A stretch of 64,000 bases of DNA from JACCTU01 sp963809175 (GTDB taxonomy: Bacteria; Actinomycetota; Thermoleophilia; Gaiellales; Gaiellaceae), in assembly GCA_963809175.1 (NCBI GenBank), contig CAWEIK010000001.1:310001-374000 (forward strand), given 5' to 3'. The notes beneath the pieces are model-generated. The model worked only from the letters and a program-made list of their open reading frames with translations. It was not told the origin of the DNA and did not search any database. The first letter of the stretch is position 1; each line of letters opens with the position of its first letter. Position numbers and translations under genes: made by a program. This document shows positions 52,961 to 61,455 of this stretch, piece after piece.

Positions 52961-54311
52961 TCAGCGCACGACCTTGCCGGGGTTGAGGATCCCGTTCGGG
53001 TCGAACGCGTCCTTCACCGCCCGGAGGTACGGCAGGAGGTCGCCGTGCTCGCGCTCGAGGTAGTCGAGCTTGCCGAGGCCGATCCCGTGCTCGCCCGTCG
53101 AGGTGCCGCCGCGCTCCAGGGCCCAGTCCACGAGCTCGGCGTAGAGCGCCTGCGTGGCGGCGACCTCGTCCGCATCGTCGGGGTCGACCATCAGCACGAG
53201 GTGGTAGTTCCCGTCCGCTGCGTGGGCGACCACCGCAGCGGGGATCCCCCGGCGGTCGGCGGAGGCTCGGCCGTGCTCCACGGCAGCCGGGAGGACGGAG
53301 AGCGGCACGCAGACGTCCGTCGCGAACCAGCGCTTGCCCGGCGACGCGGCGGCGACCGCGAACGCGGCGTGGTGGCGCGCCTCCCACAACCGCGTGCGCT
53401 GCTCGGCAGCCGTCACGGCCTCGAAGGCCGTCGCTCCCTCCCACCCGAAGACCTCTCGCGCCGACGCGATCTCGTCGTCACCCCCGTCGAGCTCCACGAA
53501 GAGGCTCGGGGCCTCGGCGTACGACGTGCCCTTGTACGCGTTCACCGCGCGAAGGGTCGCCTCGTCGAGCAGCTCGCAGCGCGTGACGGTCAGGCCGGCA
53601 CCGACGAGCGCCACCGCGGAGCGGCAGGCCGCGCCGACGTCGGGAAACGCCGCGCGAATCGCCACCGGCCGCTCGGGCAGGCCGTGCAGCCGGAGCGTCA
53701 GCTCGGTGATCACGCCCAGCGTTCCCTCCGAGCCGACGAAGAGCGACCGCAGGTCGTAGCCCGCGGAGGTCTTGACCGTGCGAGAGCCCGGCCGGATCAC
53801 CGTTCCGTCGGCGAGCACCACCTCGAGCGCCAACACGTTCGCGCGCATGCCGCCGTAGCGGACGGTCGTCGTTCCGCTCGCGTTCGTCGCCGCCATCCCG
53901 CCGAGGGATGCGTCGGCACCGGGGTCGACCGGAAACCACAGGCCGTGCTCGGCGACGGCGAGGTTCAGCTCGCTGCGCAGCACGCCGGGCTGCGCGCGGG
54001 CCTGCAGGTCGCCCGGCGGAGATCTCGAGCACGCGGTTCAGCCGGGCGAGGTCGAGCGTGATCGCGCCGTCGGCGGGGATCACGTGACCCTCGAGCGACG
54101 TCCCGGCGCCGAAGGGGACGACGGGAACGCCGCGCTCGTTCGCCCAGGCGAGCGTGCGCGAGACGTCCTCGGTGGACTCCGGGAAGACGACGGCCGCGGG
54201 TGTGCGCCGTGCGTGGTAGCTGAGGTCGCCGGCGTGCAGGTCGAGCACCGACACGCTCGTCGCGACCTTCGCGTCGCCGAGCAGCGCACGCAGGTCGTCG
54301 GCGACCTGCAT
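52961..54311 (-). CDS. FAD-binding oxidoreductase, GlcD/D-lactate dehydrogenase type (frame break)
   Basis: About 450 residues. VAO/PCMH FAD domain: AAVVFPESTEDVSRTLAWANERGVPVVPFGAGTSLEGHVIPADGAITLDLARLNRV, frame change near 54015, then LWFPVDPGADASLGGMAATNASGTTTVRYGGMRANVLALEVVLADG and SAGYDLRSLFVGSEGTLGVITELTLRL. The FAD-oxidase C domain carries the His cluster (AHAADGNYHLVLMVD; TSTGEHGIGLGK) and ends FDPNGILNPGKVV. It oxidises an alpha-hydroxy acid such as lactate or glycolate. ATG 54311 overlaps the TGA of the upstream phosphatase gene (ATGA). Confidence 0.9.
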
Positions 54312-54931
54312 CACCGCTCGACCAGCTGCGGCCAGGCCGACGCGGGCAGCTTCGCGAGGAGCCGGTAGCGGCTGTCGCCCAGCGGCTCGAAGACCGCGGA
54401 GTCGCCCTCCTCGATCTCGACCTTCGTCGCCGCCTCGAGGTTCGCGATGTGCCCGACGATCACCGTGTTCTCGCCGTCGGGGGGTTTCGTGCCGAGCAGC
54501 CTGCGCAGTGCGCGCACGCGGCCCGTGTACGTGCCGACCATCTCCGTCGGGATGCCGGTCAGCGTGGGAACGATCGTCGCTCGGCCGAACGCGAGCTCGG
54601 CGGTCTGGCGTGTGCGGCAGTAGCCGCTCGACAGCACGTCGCCGAGCGGGAGCTCGAGCGCGCGCCAGGACTCGCCGATCGAGCGCGCCTGGGCACGGCC
54701 CGCCTCGTTCAGGTTGCGCTGCCCGCCGCAGTCGGTCAGCGGCACGCCCAGGCGGTCCTTCTGCGAGTGGTCGGTCGCCGCGTGCCTCAGGAAGACCACG
54801 TAGCCGCCGTCTCTCAGGCGGTCGACGACCTCCAGCGGGCCGGTCGGAGCAGCGGCTCCGTCGGCGCCGCCGCAGCCGGCGAGCGCGCCGAGGAGCGCGA
54901 GAGCGAGCAGCGCGCGCACGTCGCGGAGCAT
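54311..54931 (-). CDS. Histidine-phosphatase-family lipoprotein
   Basis: 206 residues. Signal peptide with lipobox (LLALALLGALAGCGG), so membrane-anchored outside the cell. The histidine phosphatase core is VVFLRHAATDHSQKDR (the phospho-acceptor RHA replaces the RHG motif), GEVLSSGYCRTRQTAELAF-like SSGYCRTRQTAEL, and VIVGHIANLEAATKVE (second His). The change RHG to RHA is common in lipoprotein members. Translation-coupled to the FAD oxidase. Substrate unknown. Confidence 0.82.
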   Translation of the reverse strand: MLRDVRALLALALLGALAGCGGADGAAAPTGPLEVVDRLRDGGYVVFLRHAATDHSQKDRLGVPLTDCGGQRNLNEAGRAQARSIGESWRALELPLGDVLSSGYCRTRQTAELAFGRATIVPTLTGIPTEMVGTYTGRVRALRRLLGTKPPDGENTVIVGHIANLEAATKVEIEEGDSAVFEPLGDSRYRLLAKLPASAWPQLVER

Positions 54932-54963
54932 AGAGCCCGCACGCGGGGGTACACCTTGCCCCT

Positions 54964-56131
54964 GTGACCCTTCTCGATCGTGTCTCGATCCACGGCTTCC
55001 GCGGCGCGCGCGACGTCGAGCTCGCGCCGCCTCGGCTCTGCGCCCTCGTCGGCGAGGCGTCCGGCGGCAGGTCGACGGTTCTGACGGCGATCTGGATGCT
55101 GCTCGAGTCGGGGGCGCCGGTTCCGAACGCCACCGACGTGACGCGCGGAACGAACAGCGGCCGGATCCGGCTCGAGGCGTCCGCCGACGGGCAGACGTTC
55201 TTCCTCGACGCGCGGCCACCCGCAACGCTGAACCTCAACCGCGAAGGCGCGCCACCCGTCGTGTTCCTTCCCACCGCGCGCCGAGGGGGTGACCTCGTCT
55301 CCGTCTCGACGCATCCGCGGGCAGCGAGGCCGGCCGAGCTGATCCGGACGGCGGGCGACCTCGGCGAGTGCGGTCGAGCGGCTCGTGGAGTCGCGCGTGC
55401 GCGGGCTCGTCGTGCTGATCGAGGAGCCGGAGCTCTATCTCAGCCCGCAGGCCCAGCGTCACGTGTATCGCCTCCTCCGCTCGCTCGCGGAGCGCGGCAA
55501 CCAGGTGCTCTACTCGACCCACGCGTCGACGTTCCTCAGCGTGGCGCACCTCGACGAGCTCGCGCTCGTGCGACAGGGCAACGCGTCGGGGATGGCGCTC
55601 CTCCAGCCGGAGTCGCTGCCCTCGGACGAGAGCTTCCGCGCCCTCGCGGAGTTCGACGCCGAGCGCGCCGAGATGTTCCTCTCGCGCGCGGTGCTCCTCG
55701 TCGAGGGTCTGACCGAGAAGCTCGCGCTGCCCTTCGTGTTCGAGGCGCTCGGCTACGAGCCCGACAGCGAAGGGATCCTGATCCTCGAGACCGGCGGCAA
55801 GGCCAACATGTCGCTGTTCGCGCGCATCTGCAACGAGTGCGGAATTCCGTACATCGTCCTGCACGATCGCGACGCGCCGCGCGGGAAGCCGCCCAACGAG
55901 TCCGAGCGAGTGACGAACCAGGCGATCGCCGACGTCGCGGGACGCGCGCGCATCGTTCAACTCGTTCCGGACTTCGAGAGCGTGATCGGGCTGAAGCCGC
56001 GCAGCCGCCGCAGCCGGAAGCCCGAGCGGGCCTACCGGCGCTTCAGCGGCGGCCGCCCGGTGCCGGAGGAGCTCGTCGACGCGGTCGAGCGCGTCGTCGC
56101 CGCGGCGCGCGGCGAGCGCCGCAAGCGTTAG
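54964..56131 (+). CDS. Compact OLD-type ATPase-TOPRIM protein (frame break)
   Basis: About 389 residues, short for the OLD family (usually 550-700). N-terminal ABC-type ATPase: SIHGFRGARDVELAPPRLCALVGEASGGRSTVLTAIW, where the Walker A Lys is Arg. After a frame change near 55375: VLIEEPELYLSPQAQRHVYRLLRSLAERGNQVLYSTHASTFLSVA (Walker B and H-loop). C-terminal TOPRIM: AVLLVEGLTEKLALPFVFEALG, ILETGGKANMSLFARICNECGIPYIVLHDRD (E and DxD metal residues intact). Family members are DNA nucleases or defence proteins; no partner gene is adjacent. GTG 54964. Confidence 0.8.
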
Positions 56132-56713
56132 CCCCTGCGGATCACGTTCGCGAAGCGCGGCCGGCAACCGGCGCCGCGACGTCCGGAGCGCCTCGTGCAG
56201 CGCAGCCGACGCGTCCTCGTGCACTCCTTCGCCGTGGCCGGTCAGGACGTGCTCGGGAAAGACCCGCCGGAGCGCGCGGGGCGGGCGCAGGCGCAGGAGC
56301 GGATGCACCCCGAGGCGCTCACCGGGCGCGCAGAAGAAGGGGATCGTCCCGAGCGCGTCCGCGCAGACGAGCACCCGCTGCTCCGGCCACCAGAGGGCGA
56401 CCTCGCGCCAGAAGCGGCTGCGCGAGACCCGGAGGAACTCGAACGGCGCGCCACCGACCTTCCAGGTCGGCACGACGTGGTGCGGCACGCCGAGCCGCTC
56501 GGCGACCGACGCGCAGTCGCGGTTGTGACGGTCGAGCAGCTGCAGCACTCCGCGAGGGTCTCCCGCTGCGCGGGCCCGATCCTCCGCCTCGGTCCACGCG
56601 ACAGGGTCGATCAGCCACACGCCGCCGTCGGCAACGAGCGCATGCGACGTGCGTTGCATCCGCTCGTCGTCGTGCCAGCCGAACCCGAAGTCCTGTTCGT
56701 CGCAGAAGCGCAT
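56128..56713 (-). CDS. MBL-fold-like protein, divergent
   Basis: About 195 residues from ATG 56713. MRFCDEQDFGFGWHDDERMQRTSHALVADGGVWLIDPV, PTWKVGGAPFEFLRVSRSRFWREVALWWPEQRVLVCADALGTIPFF and FPEHVLTGHGEGVHEDASAALHEAL follow the metallo-beta-lactamase strand order, with the late GHG. The canonical HxHxDH metal motif is absent, so it may be inactive as a hydrolase. The frame continues antisense into the OLD gene, so the natural stop was probably lost; the TAA at 56128-56130 in the neighbouring frame is the likely end. Confidence 0.6.
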
Positions 56714-56718
56714 CGTCG

Positions 56719-57171
56719 TCAGTCGCGAAGCTTGCGCGTGAGCGGCACCGCGTACCAGAACGCCACGATCACGCCTGCGACGAGCGCGGTCAGCAGCGCC
56801 GGCACGGGCGAGGCGAAGAGAAAGTCCGTGACGAGGAACAAGGCGCAGCACATGGCGATCGCAACGCAGAGCGTGCCGGCGAGCGCGAGATTGTTCGCGA
56901 TCCGGAGCAACGCGTCCTTGTCTTCGTCGCGGAACCTGATCCGGTGGTACGGCGTCGGCGCGATCAGGAGTGCCGAGCCGAGCGCCGTGAACGTCAGCGC
57001 GGCGAGATAGGCGTACTTCTGCAGGTCGTTGATGTCGCCGAAGCGCTGTGAGAACGGTGCGATGAGCAGGAAGGCGAACAGCACCTGCACGCCGGGGAGC
57101 GTGACGCGAAGCTCGTTGAGGAGCTCGATCAGCTCCCGGTTGAGGTCCTCCTTCGACTTTTGCTCGGCCAC
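56719..57171 (-). CDS. DUF6328-like membrane protein
   Basis: 150 residues: NRELIELLNELRVTLPGVQVLFAFLLIAPFSQRF, then LAALTFTALGSALLIAPTPYHRIRFRDEDKDALLRIANNLALAGTLCVAIAMCCALFLVTDFLF and a last helix. The ELLNELRVxLPGVQVLFAFLL start and PTPYHRIRF centre are the marks of a four-helix family common in actinobacteria (DUF6328 in my recollection). No function is known. ATG 57171. Confidence 0.78.
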   Translation of the reverse strand: MAEQKSKEDLNRELIELLNELRVTLPGVQVLFAFLLIAPFSQRFGDINDLQKYAYLAALTFTALGSALLIAPTPYHRIRFRDEDKDALLRIANNLALAGTLCVAIAMCCALFLVTDFLFASPVPALLTALVAGVIVAFWYAVPLTRKLRD

Positions 57172-57180
57172 ACCGGGACT

Positions 57181-57765
57181 CTACGGAGCGAGCCGCTCGA
57201 CCAGCCAGCTCGTGCCGTCGCGGCGATAGCGCAGTCGATCGTGCAGGCGGTCCTCGCGGTGCTGCCAGAACTCCCAGGTCGCGGGGACGAGCCGGTACCC
57301 GCCCCAGCTCTCGGGACGCGGCGGGTCGTCGCCGTGAAGGCCGCGCAGCTCGTCGACTCGTCGTTCGAGCTCGGCCCGGTCGGCGACGACGGCGCTCTGC
57401 GGCGAGGCGGCGGCGCTGACGCGGCTCCCTGCGGGCCGGGTTGCGAAGTACGCGTCCGACTCGGACGGGTCGAGACGAGTTACCTCGCCCTCGACGCGGA
57501 CCTGTCTGCCCGCAGCCGGCCAGTAGACGAGAACGGCGGCGCGAGGGTTCGACGCGAGCTCCTGGCCCTTCCGGCTCTCGTAGTTGCTGAAGAAGGTCAG
57601 CCCGTGCTCGTCGGCGGACTTCAGCAACACCATGCGCACCGACGGGGCGCCGTCCGGCGTCGCGGTGGCGAGCGCGACGCCGCCCGCCTCGTCGCCGGCT
57701 TCCTCGCGCCAGCGCGCGAACTGGCGCAGCGGATCGGGGTCGACCTGGCTCTCGAGCAGCTCCAC
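57181..57765 (-). CDS. pdxH: Pyridoxamine 5'-phosphate oxidase
   Basis: 194 residues that make pyridoxal phosphate from PNP/PMP using FMN. DPLRQFARWREEA, APSVRMVLLKSADEHGLTFFSNYESRKGQELASNPRAAVLVYWP (FMN-binding), RQVRVEGEVTRLDPSESDAYFATRP, SRVSAAASPQS, and the C-terminal signature WGGYRLVPATWEFWQHREDRLHDRLRYRR, with W-R-L-x-P end VERLAP. All substrate-binding segments are intact. Stand-alone gene. Confidence 0.95.
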   Translation of the reverse strand: MELLESQVDPDPLRQFARWREEAGDEAGGVALATATPDGAPSVRMVLLKSADEHGLTFFSNYESRKGQELASNPRAAVLVYWPAAGRQVRVEGEVTRLDPSESDAYFATRPAGSRVSAAASPQSAVVADRAELERRVDELRGLHGDDPPRPESWGGYRLVPATWEFWQHREDRLHDRLRYRRDGTSWLVERLAP

Positions 57766-57785
57766 CCGGCGAGCCTAGGCGGGGC

Positions 57786-57824
57786 TTGACAGGGTGTGAC
57801 CGTAAGCGTACACTTACGTAAGTG
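57786..57824 (+). promoter_or_regulatory. Promoter/operator of ArsR/AHSA1 pair 3
   Basis: TTGACA (57786-57791), a 17-bp spacer and TACACT (57809-57814), an almost ideal sigma-70 promoter. Only 7 nt separate the -10 from GTG 57822, so transcription would begin at the start codon. A perfect 14-bp palindrome CACTTACGTAAGTG (57811-57824) overlaps the -10 and the start codon, the expected ArsR operator. Confidence 0.8.
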
Positions 57825-58142
57825 GGAACTTACGCAACGGCGATGGACGCACTCGGAGACGGTACGCGCCGCCTGATCCTCGAACGCCTGAGGAGCGGCC
57901 CGCGGGCCGTCGGCGAGCTCGCCGCGGAGCTCCCCGTGAGCAGGCCGGCCGTCTCGCAGCACCTGCGCGTCCTGAAGGAGGCCGGCCTCGTGACCGAACG
58001 CAGGAACGGCACGCGACACCTGTACAGAGTCGACACAGACGGCCTGGCCGAGGTGCGCGACTATCTCGAGAGCTTCTGGACCGACGTGCTGGCCGCCTTC
58101 GAGGCCGCCGCCGGGGCCGAGGCGGAGAAGGAGGACGAATGA
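57822..58142 (+). CDS. ArsR-family repressor (pair 3)
   Basis: 106 residues from GTG 57822: ALGDGTRRLILERLRSGPRAVGELAAELPVSRPAVSQHLRVLKEAGLVTERRNGTRHLYRVDTDGLAEVRDYLESFWTDVLAAFEAA. No metal-site Cys. The message is probably leaderless. The TGA overlaps the ATG of the AHSA1 gene (58139-58142), so the two are co-translated. Confidence 0.93.
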   Translation: MGTYATAMDALGDGTRRLILERLRSGPRAVGELAAELPVSRPAVSQHLRVLKEAGLVTERRNGTRHLYRVDTDGLAEVRDYLESFWTDVLAAFEAAAGAEAEKEDE

Positions 58143-58576
58143 CGATGCACGCGACCGAGACCGACGCGATCCGCAAGACCGTGACAGTGCCGCTCCCCGT
58201 GGAGAAGGCGTTCAACCTCTTCACCGCCGGGGTCGACACGTGGTGGCCATTCGAGTCGCACTCGATCGGCGGCGACAAGACCGAGTCGGTCACCTTCGAC
58301 GTCGATGCGAAACGGTTGTACGAGCGCGACGCCGACGGGTCGGAGCACGACTGGGCCGACATCGTGGCCTGGGAGCCGCCGAATCGGTTTCTGCTCAACT
58401 GGCGCGTGAACCCGGCGCGACCGGAGACCGAGCTCGAGGTGCGGTTCGCCGCTGACGGCGACGCGACGCGCGTCGAGCTCGAGCACCGCGGCTGGGAGAA
58501 GAGCAGCCCGGACGACCGTTCGAGCTACGACCAGGGCTGGGACGTCGTGCTCGGCAAGCTGGTCGACGCGACCTAG
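58139..58576 (+). CDS. SRPBCC/AHSA1-domain protein (pair 3)
   Basis: 145 residues: RKTVTVPLPVEKAFNLFTAGVDTWWPFESHSIGG, DWADIVAWEPPNRFLLNWRVNP, ETELEVRFAADGDATRVELEHRGWEK and a terminal helix. Start-like hydrophobic-ligand fold; ligand unknown. Translationally coupled to its ArsR gene. Sequence is clearly different from the pair-1 protein, so the three pairs are not recent duplicates. The stop overlaps the convergent ankyrin gene by 4 bp. Confidence 0.88.
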   Translation: MTMHATETDAIRKTVTVPLPVEKAFNLFTAGVDTWWPFESHSIGGDKTESVTFDVDAKRLYERDADGSEHDWADIVAWEPPNRFLLNWRVNPARPETELEVRFAADGDATRVELEHRGWEKSSPDDRSSYDQGWDVVLGKLVDAT

Positions 58577-59224
58577 GCTCGCTCACGGAGCAGGGCTGCG
58601 ACCTCGTCGTGGCCCTGCTCCTCCGCGATCGCGAGCGCCGTGCGGCCGTCGTCGGTCGGTTCGTCCGTGGCGCCGTGGTCGAGGAGGTCGCGTGCCATCG
58701 CGGCGTCGCCGTTCTGAGCGGCGGCATGGAGCGCCGTGAAGCCGAGGTTCTGACGAGCATTCGCGTCGGCGCCGGCGGCGAGCAGCACGTGGACGATCTC
58801 GGCCGAGCCGCCCGCGGCAGCGCTGTGCAACGGCGTCACGCCGCCGAAGGTCGGCGAGACCGCGTGCAGGTCCGCGCCGTGGTCGACGAGGAGCCGTGCG
58901 GTCTCGGGTTGCGCGAAGAACGCAGCGAAGTGGAGTGCGGTCGCGTCGTCGGGCGAGCGCGCGTCGAGGAGTTCGCGGGTCGTCGTGGAGCAGGTCGTGC
59001 AGCGTGTCGACGTCGCCGAGCGTCGCGGCCTCGAACACGTCGAGCTCGGCGCGAGCTTCGCGAATCGCCGCCGTCGCCTCGTGCGCGCCGTGGTATCGCG
59101 AGAGCATCAGAGCCGACACGCCGTTCTCGTCGCGTGCGTCGGCGAGGCTCGCGTCGGCGGCGAGCAGCTCGCGCACGCGCGCACCGTTTCCATCCTTGAT
59201 CGCAGCGAGGAACTCCTCCCGCAC
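58573..59224 (-). CDS. Ankyrin-repeat protein (frame break)
   Basis: About 216 residues made of five or so ankyrin repeats: EFLAAIKDGNGARVRELLAADASLADARDENGVSALMLSRYHG, ELDVFEAATLGDVDTLHDLLHDD, frame change near 58980, then TPLHSAAAGGSAEIVHVLLAAGADANARQNLGFTALHAAAQNGDAAMARDLLDHGATDEPTDDGRTALAIAEEQGHDEVAALLRER. No catalytic domain or signal peptide; a protein-binding scaffold. The repeats align well once the frame is joined, which supports an indel. Confidence 0.85.
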
Positions 59225-59242
59225 GGCTGGAAGGCTAGTAGC

Positions 59243-59969
59243 TCACCAGCGAAACAGGTCGCGGTCCGCAGGCATCACGAGCTCGCTCGCCGTGCCCTCC
59301 CCCGCGACGTCGAGGCCGCGAACGACCGCGACGGGGATCCCGTCGGCCTTGCCCATCACGAGCTGTGCCGCGCTTGCGAGCTCGTCGGCGATCGCGATCT
59401 GGGTCGACTTGAGCTCGTAGCCGATCCGATCGCGCGTGCCGCGCAGGTCCTCCATGACGCGGATCCCGGCGGCGCCGAGCGCGACGTCGATCGTCCCCTG
59501 GCGCCACGGGCGCCCGAACGAGTCGCTGACGATCACACCGACGCTGCGCGCCGGTCAGCTCGCGAACGCGTTCGCGGATCCTTGCGGCCGACGCGTCGGG
59601 GTCGACTGGGAGCAGCACCAGAGTCCCCGGCTCCGGCGCATTCGAGGCGTCGACACCAGCCGATGCGCAGATGAAGCCGTGCCGGGTCTCGACGATCAGG
59701 AGCGGCGGGCGGATCCGGACGATGTCGACCGCCTCGCGCAGGATCACCTCGGTGCGGCGGGGATCCTCGTCGTCGCCGGCGAGCTCGAGCGCGCGCTCCG
59801 ACGGCTCGACGTCGTCCAGCCGGACGATGCAGCCCTCCGCCTTCGAGACCGCTTTCTGCGCGACGACGAGCACGTCGCCGTCCTCGAGCGGCTCGCGTTC
59901 GACGACGAGCGCGGCGAGATCGTCGCCCTCGCGGATCTCGGGGAGACCTTTGACCGGGAAGATCCTCAA
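59243..59969 (-). CDS. cofE: Coenzyme F420:L-glutamate ligase (frame break)
   Basis: About 241 residues; adds gamma-glutamates to F420-0. FPVKGLPEIREGDDLAALVVE, DGDVLVVAQKAVSKAEGCIVRL, RRTEVILREAVDIVRIRPPLLIVETRHGFICASAGVDASNAPEPGTLVLLPVDPDASAARIRERVRELTGA, frame change near 59545, then VGVIVSDSFGRPWRQGTIDVALGAAGI and GYELKSTQIAIADELASAAQLVMGKADGIPVAVVRGLD. All family motifs survive. Unlike mycobacterial FbiB, no nitroreductase-like domain is attached. Its ATG overlaps the TGA of the F420 reductase gene. Confidence 0.93.
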
Positions 59970-60547
59970 ATGCCGGTGAGTCGAATTCCGGCGTGCGCCT
60001 GGTAGCGCTTGTTGACGGCGACGATCACGCCGGTCAGGCCTTCGAGCGCGCGCGCGTTGCGGAGCTTGCCGGCGTCGATCGCGCGGCCCGCAACGGCGCG
60101 GCCCGCGAGCTCGAGCGCGAGCGCCTTCGCGGCGTCGTCGTCACCGCAGACGAGCGCATCCTGCTCTTGGCCGATCGTGCTCGCCGCGACGGTGTGGAGG
60201 CCGGCGGTGACGGGAGCGTCGAGCTGATCCGCGATCCGCTCGGCGAGCGAGCGCTCGCCCTTCACGGTCAGCTCGCTCGCGACGGAGAGCACGGGCGTCG
60301 TGCCGATCGCGTTGCGCAGCTCACCCGCGATGTCGACCAGGCCGTCGGCGTCGCAAGCGAGCACGACGAGGTCGACCCCGGCGACCGACTCCGCGTTGCT
60401 GCCGCCCTGCACGCCGAGCTCGGCAGCGGCGGCCCGCCCGCGCTCGGCGTCCCGCGACCCGATGACGATCTCGTCACCCTCCGCGGCGAGCCGACGTGCG
60501 AGCGCGGTACCGAACTTCCCGGTCCCGCCGACGATCGCGACCTTCAC
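59966..60547 (-). CDS. npdG: NADPH:F420 oxidoreductase
   Basis: 193 residues; transfers hydride between NADP(H) and F420. VAIVGGTGKFGTALARRLAAEGDEIVIGSRDAERGRAAAAEL is the Rossmann site, with SRD suited to the NADP phosphate. VDLVVLACDADGLVDIAGELRNAIG, VTAGLHTVAASTIGQEQ and LVCGDDDAAKALALELAGRA...GKLRNARALEGLTGVIVAVN are typical of Fno. GTG 60547 overlaps the TGA of cofD (GTGA). Its presence inside the cofactor-making operon links F420 supply to its reduction. Confidence 0.93.
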   Translation of the reverse strand: MKVAIVGGTGKFGTALARRLAAEGDEIVIGSRDAERGRAAAAELGVQGGSNAESVAGVDLVVLACDADGLVDIAGELRNAIGTTPVLSVASELTVKGERSLAERIADQLDAPVTAGLHTVAASTIGQEQDALVCGDDDAAKALALELAGRAVAGRAIDAGKLRNARALEGLTGVIVAVNKRYQAHAGIRLTGI

Positions 60548-61455
60548 GCTGCGAGCACCGCTTCGGCGAGGCGCCGGCTGGCATCGGCGTCGGACATCAG
60601 GGTCTTCGTGATCACCGGGCGCACGGCGAGATTCTCCACGTCGTGGGCATCGGCCTCGTCGAGAACGAGCGCGTCGATCAGGCCGGCGTAGCAGGAGGCG
60701 ACGTGCGCGGGGCTCGTCCCGCCGGCGAGCCTGGCGAGCATGCGGTCGGCCGGGCCCTTCACGGCGCGGCCTCCGATCAGCGGACTGACGGCCACGACGG
60801 GCACGGTGCGGGCGCGGAGCGCGGCCTCGAGCTCCGCGACGGCGAGGATCGGGCCGATGCTGACGTACGGGTTGCTCGGCGCGATCAGGATCAGGTCGGC
60901 GTTGCGCAGCGCCTCTACGGAGCCCGGCGCGGGACGCGCGGCGTCCGCGCCGACGTAGCGGACGGCGTCGACCTCGTCGCGATGACCTCGCGCGACGAAC
61001 CACTCCTGGAACGGGAAGCTCCCCGCCGCGGTGTCGAGCCACGTGCGGAGCTCGTCGTCGGTTGCCGGGAGCAGCGTCAGCGCGAGCCCTGCGCGCTCGA
61101 CGAGCTGCGCGGTGACCGCCGAGAGCGGCGTCCCGCCTCGGAGCAGCTCCGTTCGCACGAGGTGCAGCCCGATGTCGCGGTCGCCGAGCCGGAACCAGCC
61201 CGCGCCGCCGAACGCGACGGCCGACTCGAGCGCGTGCCAGCTCTCGTCGGCCCGGCCCCAACCCCGCTCCTCGTCGGAGAGACCCGCGAGCGCATAGAGG
61301 ATGCTGTCGAGGTCCGGCGAGACGTGGAGGCCGAGGATCTCGACGTCGTCGCCGACGTTCCCGATCACCGTGAGCTCGGCCGGGTCGACGACGTCGATCA
61401 GGCCGCGGAGGAAACGGGCGCCGCCGACGCCGCCGCTCAGGACCGTGACCTTCAT
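60544..61455 (-). CDS. cofD: 2-phospho-L-lactate (or PEP) transferase, F420 biosynthesis
   Basis: 303 residues; joins Fo to the activated phospho-lactate/phosphoenolpyruvate made by CofC. VTVLSGGVGGARFLRGL (nucleotide-binding start), GNVGDDVEILGLHVSPDLDSILYALAGLSDEERGWG, FRLGDRDIGLHLVRTELLRGG, NADLILIAPSNPYVSIGPILAV and SPLIGGRAVKGPADRML are the family landmarks. ATG 61455 overlaps cofC's TGA (ATGA). Which C3 unit is used (lactate or PEP) cannot be told from these residues. Confidence 0.96.
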   Translation of the reverse strand: MKVTVLSGGVGGARFLRGLIDVVDPAELTVIGNVGDDVEILGLHVSPDLDSILYALAGLSDEERGWGRADESWHALESAVAFGGAGWFRLGDRDIGLHLVRTELLRGGTPLSAVTAQLVERAGLALTLLPATDDELRTWLDTAAGSFPFQEWFVARGHRDEVDAVRYVGADAARPAPGSVEALRNADLILIAPSNPYVSIGPILAVAELEAALRARTVPVVAVSPLIGGRAVKGPADRMLARLAGGTSPAHVASCYAGLIDALVLDEADAHDVENLAVRPVITKTLMSDADASRRLAEAVLAA

